A DNA stretch of 10,990 nt from Rhodospirillaceae bacterium (lineage in GTDB: Bacteria > Pseudomonadota > Alphaproteobacteria > Rhodospirillales > Rhodospirillaceae): NCBI GenBank assembly GCA_016937315.1, contig JAFGWD010000167.1, positions 1 through 10,990 of the forward strand, given 5' to 3'. The notes under the pieces are model-generated. The model saw only the letters and a program-made list of their open reading frames with translations, ran no database searches and had not been told where the DNA came from. This document shows positions 5,748-10,990 of the stretch, piece after piece (position 1 is the first letter of the stretch; every line of letters begins with the position of its first letter). A program made the position numbers and the translations under genes.

Positions 5748-6695
5748 TCACGACCAAAGTTTCAGCGCCGTATAAATCGCGTCGTGCATCGGCGTCGGAA
5801 TGTTGCTTTCATGCCCAAAGCGACTGACCATACCAGATAACCATGGCACTTCCAGACGCTCACCCTGAAGCATGTCAGTCAGCATTGAGGTCCCCATTTC
5901 TGCGGGCATAGTTTCGAACATCTTCATGATGGTGTCTTTGAGGGTCGGCTCCAGCTTCAGCCCTTTGGCTGTCGACACACGGATGACCTCCATGATCGCA
6001 GCTTCCAGCATTCCCCGCGTATCAGAATCAGCGAGAATTTCACCCAAAGGCATCCGCAACAATGCCGCCATACCAGACAATGGGGCAAGATAGGCGAACT
6101 TCTTCCAAATTTCCGTCCGGATATCATCGCTGACCGATGCCTCCAAGCCCGCATCGACAAGAATATCCTTGATGGACTCGGCACGCAGCTGCGGCGCATT
6201 CTCAGCCATCGCTTCACCATGTGCCGTAGCCCCTGGCGCAAACCGTCCGATGACAAAACGCCCCCAACGACCAATTTGGTGGATGATTCCAGGGGTCTCG
6301 ATATAAGACATGGTATAAGCGACACCACCCAAGACCATTTCCGGCCCAAATGCCTTCATCAGAGGCTCAGCGGCAGTCAGACCATTCTGGAAAGAAACCA
6401 AAACCGTCCCCGCACCCACCATCGGCCCCATGATTTTGATAGCTTCGTCGGTATCGTAAAGTTTCACGGTCATAAATACGACATCACAGGTCCCAACATC
6501 TTCGGGATCGTCTGTTACCTGAGGATGAGCAAGAAACGTATTGCCGAAGGCTTCGCTTTTGACGGTCAGACCATTCAGACGCATCGCCTTCATCTGATTA
6601 TCACGGGCGATGAAGTGTACATCCTGGCCGGCAGCCGCCAGCTTTGCCCCCAAGAACCCACCGACCGCACCCGCACCAAAAATGCCAATCTTCAT
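5748..6695 (-). CDS. panE: 2-dehydropantoate 2-reductase family protein (ketopantoate reductase)
   Basis: The family reduces ketopantoate to pantoate with NADPH, a step in pantothenate and coenzyme A synthesis. The N-terminal Rossmann fold has GAGAVGG (7-13) and the conserved FQNGL (102-106, N104). The C-terminal helical domain holds the likely catalytic lysine K199 (IWKKF, 196-200), a serine/aspartate pair (S270, D274) and E282. Length, 315 residues, is normal. In E. coli PanE the lysine is followed by two substrate-contacting asparagines; here the same places carry L203 and S207. Members like this occur widely as paralogues, so the exact substrate is less certain than the fold. The start ATG has a strong GGAGG about 11 nt upstream (AACGGAGGATCAGAATATG). 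The gene is preceded by a 247-nt gap that should hold its promoter and ends at a good terminator. Confidence 0.85.
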   Translation of the reverse strand: MKIGIFGAGAVGGFLGAKLAAAGQDVHFIARDNQMKAMRLNGLTVKSEAFGNTFLAHPQVTDDPEDVGTCDVVFMTVKLYDTDEAIKIMGPMVGAGTVLVSFQNGLTAAEPLMKAFGPEMVLGGVAYTMSYIETPGIIHQIGRWGRFVIGRFAPGATAHGEAMAENAPQLRAESIKDILVDAGLEASVSDDIRTEIWKKFAYLAPLSGMAALLRMPLGEILADSDTRGMLEAAIMEVIRVSTAKGLKLEPTLKDTIMKMFETMPAEMGTSMLTDMLQGERLEVPWLSGMVSRFGHESNIPTPMHDAIYTALKLWS

Positions 6696-6738
6696 ATTCT
6701 GATCCTCCGTTCGCGTTTTTCCGTCGCTTCGGCGGAAT

Positions 6739-6755
6739 TGGCGCTGGCCGCGCCA
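6739..6755. other. Hairpin in the panE-like gene leader
   Basis: TGGCGC (6739-6744) and GCGCCA (6750-6755) form a 6-bp stem with a 5-nt loop, 44 nt before the start codon. The AT-rich stretch just beyond it (about 6780-6850) is the probable promoter region; TATATT reads on the minus strand there, but I cannot pair it with a clear -35 box. Confidence 0.3.
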
Positions 6756-6885
6756 GTCATGCCCCTCTGACGGTCATGATATTGCGGGAATAGAAGACCC
6801 ACATTCCCAACCTTTAATATAGTCTTTCCCCATTATTTTTACAGGTTTATCGCGCCAAAAACGCAGAGCATGACTCGATAAAGCG

Positions 6886-6919
6886 CACAGGGCGTGCCGG
6901 TTTCCCTGCACGCCCTGTG
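6886..6919 (-). terminator. Hairpin downstream of the universal stress gene
   Basis: CACAGGGCGTGC (6886-6897) and GCACGCCCTGTG (6908-6919) form a perfect 12-bp stem with a 10-nt loop, starting 24 nt past the stop codon. On the minus strand it is followed by GCGCTTTATC, a poor T-tail, so termination is likely but not canonical. Confidence 0.6.
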
Positions 6920-6942
6920 TATCAAATAGACACGCTCTCTGG

Positions 6943-7779
6943 TCAGTGCGACATCAGCACCGGCACCGTCATGTGTCCAAGAAGATGACGCGTCACACCC
7001 CCCAGAATCAATTCGCGCAAACGGGACCGCCCATAAGCACCCGTCACCAACAGGTCGATGCTGTCATCAGCCACACGCGACAGAATAAGCGCCCCGACGT
7101 TCATATCCTCGGCATAGATCGTCTTGGCAACCGCCGTTACCCCATGGCGCGACAGATGCGTGCAAATCGCGGCACAAGGAATGTCACCATGCAAGCCTTC
7201 CGTATCCTGTGGGTTGGCGGCAACCACTTCCACTGATTTGGCGGTTTTCAAGAACGGCAGGGCATCATGGATGGAACGCACCGACTCCCGGCTGGCATTC
7301 CAGGCCACCATAACTCTCTCACCAATGGTGGGAAAGGTTCCGGCATAAGGCACCACCAAAACCGGGCGTCCCGCATCCATCACCACATTATCGGCCATCG
7401 CCATTTCACCTTCGCGATGATCCTCGTCCGGATTGAACTGCCCAATCACCACCAAATCCACATACTTCCCGTGCAGGCAAACGGTCTCAATCATGTCGCC
7501 TTCATCACAGCGCCATTCGCCACTTTGTCCGGCAGCCGCGCAACGATCCAAGAAATCCTTACGCACCGACATTTCCTCGCGTTCCGCAACGCGCTTTTGG
7601 GTTTCGTAAATGTCCGGCCCAATCTGCGCGGCGACAAAATGCGGAACATATGGCAGGGAACGCACAAACAAGCCGATGATACGGGCTTCGAACTTCGCAG
7701 CCAAGCGCAGCGCAACCTCAATGCGTTCGCCACACGCCGCGCCGGTGTCCAGATGAACCAGAATGTCTTTTGTGCTCAT
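6943..7779 (-). CDS. Universal stress protein, tandem UspA domains
   Basis: The 278-residue cytosolic protein contains two UspA-type alpha/beta domains, about 3-145 and 154-276. The second keeps the nucleotide-binding glycine pattern G247-x2-G250-x9-G260 (GAYGRSRLRELILGG), with Gly instead of the usual Ser/Thr after the last glycine. The first domain has no such glycine loop (VVIGQFNPDED instead), so ATP binding is expected only in the C-terminal half. Proteins of this kind respond to starvation, oxidative or respiratory stress; the precise role cannot be read from sequence. The ATG at 7779 is chosen because GGGAGGG lies just upstream; the in-frame TTG at 7794 overlaps that ribosome site. It stands 139 nt downstream of fieF in the same direction and may have its own promoter in that gap, although I find no clear hexamers there. 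Confidence 0.92.
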   Translation of the reverse strand: MSTKDILVHLDTGAACGERIEVALRLAAKFEARIIGLFVRSLPYVPHFVAAQIGPDIYETQKRVAEREEMSVRKDFLDRCAAAGQSGEWRCDEGDMIETVCLHGKYVDLVVIGQFNPDEDHREGEMAMADNVVMDAGRPVLVVPYAGTFPTIGERVMVAWNASRESVRSIHDALPFLKTAKSVEVVAANPQDTEGLHGDIPCAAICTHLSRHGVTAVAKTIYAEDMNVGALILSRVADDSIDLLVTGAYGRSRLRELILGGVTRHLLGHMTVPVLMSH

Positions 7780-7918
7780 GAATGACCCTCCCAAACGAAT
7801 GGGGCGACCTGGGCGATGCCCACCGTCCTACCCTCTGATGATTTCTATGCATGGTACTCTTTAGGAGCTTCCACCGCGAGAGGATTTCCTCCGACGAAAC
7901 AAAGACGTAATATGGCGT

Positions 7919-8887
7919 TCACCCCTCCGTCGTAGAGGATGGAGAAAACGCCGCCGCAACCACTCGTTCCAGAACAGCCGGGTTCGCAACGGGTTCAACG
8001 AGTCCCACCGGATCAATGTGGACAATCACCTCGGCATTGGCAAATGCGGCGGACAAAGCATCTTCGACGCGCTGCGCGATGTCGTGTGCATCAACCACCG
8101 GCATGTCGCCTTCGACTTCCAAATGGAGTTGAATGAAGGTGTTGGGACCAGATATCCGAGTCCGCAAGTCATGCAGCGCCAGCACCCCACTTTCCGCCAA
8201 AGCAATGGCGACAATGCGAGCTCGCTCGTCTTCCGGCATTTCCTTGTCCATCAACTGATCAAACGCAACAACACCAATCCGCCAAGCATTCCGCGCCAGA
8301 TAGGCCGAGATGACAAACGCGAACACCGCATCAATCCACAACCAGCCCAAAAAGCGATTTCCCAGGAACGCAACGATCACACTGGCATTGACCAGAATGT
8401 CTCCCGTGTAGTGCGCCGAATCTGCGCCAATCGCCAACGATCGGGTTTGCCGCACGACATAGCGCTGAAACACCACCAAAAGCGCGGTTGCCGCCATAGC
8501 GAACAGCATCACGCCGATGCCCACCATCTCCCGCGTGACCGCAACCGGCGACACCATGCGCTGCGCCGATTCCAAGGCCAGGAACAGCGCAGACCCGCCA
8601 ATAAAGGCCGCCTGCACCAAACCGGCCACAGACTCCGCCTTGCCATGGCCAAAACGGTGGTCACGATCCGCCGGTTGCAAGGCGTGCCGCACCGCCATCA
8701 AATTGACCAGAGAAGCCGCCGTATCCAAGCCGGAATCCACCAGACTGGCCAGCAAGGACAGTGAGCCGGTGGCCACCCAGGCCCCGCCCTTCACAATCAT
8801 CAACAAGCAAGCCGTCGCCACGGCAACATACGTCGCCAAACGCATCAAGCGATGAGAACGGGACATATCCTGCGAGGACATTTGCAT
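7919..8887 (-). CDS. fieF: Cation diffusion facilitator, FieF/YiiP-type metal efflux transporter
   Basis: This inner-membrane metal/proton antiporter exports divalent ions such as Zn, Fe(II) or Cd. The 322 residues follow the YiiP plan closely. Six membrane helices are followed by a cytosolic ferredoxin-like domain. The transport site is D51, D55 (VDSGLDT) in helix 2 and H159, D163 (AHYTGD) in helix 5, the DD-HD set seen in YiiP. The LQPAD...FGHGKAES loop is nearly identical to the E. coli protein. The cytosolic zinc ligands are also present: H239, H255, H268, H290 and D292. The ATG at 8887 is chosen because AGGG lies 8 nt upstream; a GTG at 8896 and ATGs further in are alternatives. It follows pdxH by 21 nt and is probably cotranscribed with it. 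The metal preferred in this organism is not decided by sequence. Confidence 0.94.
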   Translation of the reverse strand: MQMSSQDMSRSHRLMRLATYVAVATACLLMIVKGGAWVATGSLSLLASLVDSGLDTAASLVNLMAVRHALQPADRDHRFGHGKAESVAGLVQAAFIGGSALFLALESAQRMVSPVAVTREMVGIGVMLFAMAATALLVVFQRYVVRQTRSLAIGADSAHYTGDILVNASVIVAFLGNRFLGWLWIDAVFAFVISAYLARNAWRIGVVAFDQLMDKEMPEDERARIVAIALAESGVLALHDLRTRISGPNTFIQLHLEVEGDMPVVDAHDIAQRVEDALSAAFANAEVIVHIDPVGLVEPVANPAVLERVVAAAFSPSSTTEG

Positions 8888-8908
8888 CAACGGCACCCTG
8901 GGTACGAT

Positions 8909-9499
8909 TTACGGAAACAGCTTTTCCACTGTCCAAGATTCACCATCACGCGTAAAGACGCTCCGATCATGCAAACGAAACGGCTTATCCTTCCAGAACT
9001 CAATGCGTTCCGGCAAGACACGAAACCCCGACCAATGCGCCGGACGCGGGACTTTTCCCAAGCCGAACTTCGCCGTAAATTCCGCCACACGACGCTCCAA
9101 TTCAAAACGTGTCGCCAAAGGCCGCGACTGCTGCGAGGCCCAAGCGCCAATCTGGCTGCCACGAGAGCGTGACGCAAAATAGGCATCGGCCTCCGCCTCA
9201 CTGACCGCTTCCACTGGACCTTCAACGCGCACTTGCCGACGCAGAGACTTCCAATGAAAACATAGGGCAACGTGGGTATTGACCGCGAGATTCTGCCCCT
9301 TACGGCTTTCCAAATTGGTATAAAAAACAAAGCCCTTAGGATCCACAGCCTTCAATAACACCATGCGTGACGTCGGGTGCCCCCGATCATCGACAGTGGC
9401 TAGATTCATCGCGTCTGGATCATTAACTTCCTGAGCTACGGCCTCTTTCATCCAGGAATCAAAAAGGTCGAAGGGTTCCGTCCACGGGTGTACGGTCAT
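8909..9499 (-). CDS. pdxH: Pyridoxine/pyridoxamine 5'-phosphate oxidase
   Basis: The FMN enzyme oxidises pyridoxine or pyridoxamine 5'-phosphate to pyridoxal 5'-phosphate, the last step of vitamin B6 cofactor synthesis and salvage. The 196 residues show the FMN-binding split barrel with SRMVLLK (44-50) and ESRKGQNL (64-71), the SRGSQIGAWASQQS segment (112-125), and the C-terminal PFRLHDR (173-179), where R175 and H177 match the PLP-contacting pair of the E. coli enzyme. The protein ends WTVEKLFP, as family members usually do. The ATG at 9499 gives the usual length; the frame extends to a TTG at 9544, but that part does not resemble the family. The ribosome site is weak. It is the first gene of a probable pdxH-fieF unit and is divergent from the J-domain gene. 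Confidence 0.95.
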   Translation of the reverse strand: MTVHPWTEPFDLFDSWMKEAVAQEVNDPDAMNLATVDDRGHPTSRMVLLKAVDPKGFVFYTNLESRKGQNLAVNTHVALCFHWKSLRRQVRVEGPVEAVSEAEADAYFASRSRGSQIGAWASQQSRPLATRFELERRVAEFTAKFGLGKVPRPAHWSGFRVLPERIEFWKDKPFRLHDRSVFTRDGESWTVEKLFP

Positions 9500-9715
9500 G
9501 ATGCGTCCGATTCGGTGACAACAGGGTGATTTACGCCGAGCCAAGGATGTTTGCGCCCGGTCACGACGAGGTTGGAGTTTTCCATGGAATCACAATACGA
9601 ACAAGCCCCGCCACAACGGACTGGCGCGTATGCGTAAAATTCCATAAATCATTAACATCTGAAACGATATGCTGTCCCACGACAAGACCACTGATTAAGG
9701 ATATCTGAACCGGCC
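9500..9715. promoter_or_regulatory. Divergent intergenic region between pdxH and the J-domain gene
   Basis: This 216-nt gap must carry both promoters. A 10-bp palindrome, TTCCATGGAA, lies at 9580-9589, and its half ATTCCAT recurs at 9639-9645. The AT-rich part (9637-9657) precedes a CTGAAA...GTCCCAC arrangement (9659-9681), which loosely recalls a heat-shock promoter but is too degenerate to assert. No strong sigma-70 pair is evident. The 60-codon plus-strand frame here (9526-9708) has no coding character. Confidence 0.4.
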
Positions 9716-10663
9716 ATGGCAACGCGCAACCCCTATACAGTCCTGGATGTGCCGAAATCCGCCGATGCTGCCGCCATCAAAAAGGCGTTTCGGGCGAAGG
9801 CACGCGACGCGCACCCAGACAGCAACCCCAATGATCCAAAGGCCGAAGAACGCTTCAAGGAAATCAATAAAGCCTACGGAATTCTCAGCGACGCGGAAAA
9901 GCGCGGGCGTTTTGATCGCGGCGAGATTGACGCCGACGGCAATGACGTTGCCCCATCCTTCGGCGGGGCACGGCATGGTCGTGGATATTCCGCCTACGGC
10001 GCTGGCGCAGGTCATCGCGAGGGCTTTTCGTTCGAAGATCTTTTCGGCGACAATGAAGCCTTTTCCGATATTTTGCGCGGCGGCGGCAATGCCGGTGGAC
10101 GCCGCCCTTTCCAAGGAAGAGGCAGCAATGTGTCCTATACCCTTCGGGTCGGATTCGTGGATGCCATCATCGGGACCACCAAGCGCGTTGCCCTGACCAA
10201 CGGCAAAACCCTTGATGTCCGTATTCCTCCTGGAACCGAAAGCGGCCAGACCCTACGACTCAAGAATCAGGGTATGCCGGGAACCAACGGTGGTCCGGCG
10301 GGAGATGCCCTGATTGAGATTCAGGTGGCGGACCATACCCACTTCCCCCGCCGTGAACACGACATTTTGCTGAACCTGCCGGTGTCATTACAAGAGGCGG
10401 TCCTGGGGGCCAAAGTTCCCGTCCCCACCCCCTATGGACCGGTGACGCTGACCATTCCTAAAGGAGCAAGCAGCGGCAAAGTCCTGCGTCTGCGCGGCAA
10501 AGGCGTGGCCTACACAAAACCGGGAGATCCCACACCACGCCATGGCGACCTTTTGGCAACTCTGATGATCGTGCTCCCGGAAAACGATCCCGCCCTCACC
10601 GCTTTCACAGAAGCCTGGACTCCTGTGACGCCCATTGACCCACGCAAGGATTTGTCCTCTTAA
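9716..10663 (+). CDS. J-domain cochaperone, CbpA/DnaJ type II
   Basis: The 315-residue cytosolic protein stimulates the ATPase of a DnaK-type Hsp70 and delivers clients to it. The J-domain occupies about 4-70 with the HPD motif at 33-35 (DAHPDSNP). A Gly/Phe-rich linker follows (about 80-135). There is no CxxCxGxG zinc-finger region, so this is not canonical DnaJ but the CbpA-like class. Two C-terminal client-binding beta domains span about 138-305, with typical IPPGTESGQTLRLKNQGMPG and DILLNLPVSLQEAVLGAKV stretches. The ATG at 9716 gives the natural N-terminus of the J-domain; AAGGA lies 14 nt upstream, farther than ideal. It is transcribed alone, away from pdxH, and converges on the YihY-family gene. 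Heat-shock control is possible but not shown. Confidence 0.94.
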   Translation: MATRNPYTVLDVPKSADAAAIKKAFRAKARDAHPDSNPNDPKAEERFKEINKAYGILSDAEKRGRFDRGEIDADGNDVAPSFGGARHGRGYSAYGAGAGHREGFSFEDLFGDNEAFSDILRGGGNAGGRRPFQGRGSNVSYTLRVGFVDAIIGTTKRVALTNGKTLDVRIPPGTESGQTLRLKNQGMPGTNGGPAGDALIEIQVADHTHFPRREHDILLNLPVSLQEAVLGAKVPVPTPYGPVTLTIPKGASSGKVLRLRGKGVAYTKPGDPTPRHGDLLATLMIVLPENDPALTAFTEAWTPVTPIDPRKDLSS

Positions 10664-10673
10664 CGCATCCACA

Positions 10674-10696
10674 GCAAGGCCTCTAAGAGGCCTTGC
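10674..10696. terminator. Hairpin between convergent genes, covering the YihY-family stop codon
   Basis: GCAAGGCCTC (10674-10683) and GAGGCCTTGC (10687-10696) form a perfect 10-bp stem with a 3-nt TAA loop. It begins 10 nt after the J-domain gene stop and encodes the last four codons and stop of the opposite gene. No T-run follows on either strand. It could serve both transcripts. Confidence 0.6.
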
Positions 10697-10990
10697 GTGC
10701 CTCAACAACGGTACGCACCGCCATACTCCACGCCTCTTGTTCGGCATGCTGACTTTCCGCAAACGCGTTGAGCAGGGCTGGACGCCAAACCTCCGGCAAG
10801 CGATCTGCGGCTTCCGCCGACCACCCCCACCCCAGCGATGCCACCAAAGTCGCCATGGGGACTTCGGCCAGATCACGGAGCAACACCCAATCTCCGTCCT
10901 CGGTGTGATCGGCAAAGCCACTGCGCCTCAGTTTATCCAAAACCCCTTCCACCACCACCTCCGAGGCCATGGTCGCCGCCAAAACATCTC
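10683..10990 (-). CDS. YihY/BrkB family (former 'ribonuclease BN') protein, C-terminal part
   Basis: The frame is open from the right window edge to a TAG at 10683, leaving the last 101 residues; the membrane-spanning part is outside the window. What is visible matches the C-terminal cytosolic extension of YihY/BrkB proteins: ASEVVVEGVLDKLRRSGF, then GDWVLLRDLAEVPMATLVASLG, a winged-helix-like piece that commonly reads DWVLARDL..VTLADL. A helical end rich in Ala and Glu follows. Members are multi-pass inner-membrane proteins of unsettled function; the ribonuclease BN label was a misassignment, since that activity belongs to another protein. An internal TTG at 10982 and ATG at 10970 are not taken as starts because the homologous region continues upstream. 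Assignment rests on the C-terminal segment only. Confidence 0.75.
   Translation of the reverse strand, partial: DVLAATMASEVVVEGVLDKLRRSGFADHTEDGDWVLLRDLAEVPMATLVASLGWGWSAEAADRLPEVWRPALLNAFAESQHAEQEAWSMAVRTVVEARKAS

Noticed and set aside
7880..7891. GAGGA-TT-TCCTC palindrome between the stress protein gene and fieF.
   Set aside because: A 5-bp stem with a 2-nt loop cannot form a stable hairpin, no T-run follows, and GA/TC-rich palindromes of this size arise by chance.
8018..8764. Plus-strand frame of 248 codons.
   Set aside because: It is antisense to fieF, whose metal ligands and YiiP-like sequence are unmistakable.
9526..9708. A 60-codon plus-strand frame just before the J-domain gene.
   Set aside because: It starts at a GTG with no good ribosome site, has no domain, and fills the control region needed by two divergent genes.
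1..10990. Search for CRISPR arrays, tRNA/rRNA genes, phage or defence genes and toxin-antitoxin pairs.
   Set aside because: No regularly spaced repeats, tRNA-like cloverleaf or matching protein families were seen; apart from the element at 4031-4304 and two poorly characterised genes, the window is ordinary housekeeping DNA.

Overview
The window looks like an ordinary chromosomal stretch of an alphaproteobacterium, most likely a member of the Rhodospirillales or a close relative. This placement is inferred from the eukaryote-like NADP isocitrate dehydrogenase, the DUF2087 protein type, the short phosphatidylserine decarboxylase paired with pssA, the LysM/Ig-like membrane protein and the pdxH / J-domain / YihY neighbourhood. 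Coding is moderately GC-rich and tightly packed. I find no phage genes, CRISPR array, toxin-antitoxin pair, tRNA or rRNA.

Layout. Bases 1-539 hold a minus-strand DUF2087 gene that runs off the left edge. Next on the minus strand is a phospholipid pair: psd (phosphatidylserine decarboxylase) overlaps pssA (phosphatidylserine synthase) by one base, and together they make phosphatidylethanolamine from CDP-diacylglycerol and serine. Divergent from psd is an unrecognised small gene (2440-2904, +). It converges on a membrane-anchored LysM/Ig-like protein (2901-3866, -), and the two stop codons overlap within the four bases TTAA.

A stretch of about 570 bases without a gene follows (3867-4438). Its main content is a 274-bp structured element (4031-4304). 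It is bounded by imperfect 26-bp terminal inverted repeats with CTAG at both tips, resembles a MITE, and ends 8 bp before the best promoter for icd. icd (4439-5653, +) encodes the TCA-cycle NADP isocitrate dehydrogenase. It converges on a panE-like ketopantoate reductase gene across two strong hairpins.

Upstream on the minus strand lie a tandem-domain universal stress protein, a FieF/YiiP-type metal efflux transporter and pdxH (pyridoxal phosphate synthesis). pdxH and fieF are 21 nt apart and are probably cotranscribed. Divergent from pdxH is a CbpA-like J-domain cochaperone (9716-10663, +). It converges on the C-terminal part of a YihY/BrkB-family gene that runs off the right edge; a hairpin covers that gene's stop codon.

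No new multi-gene system is visible. The items most worth a second look are the MITE-like element in front of icd, the uncharacterised gene at 2440-2904, and the nested palindromes in front of the DUF2087 gene.
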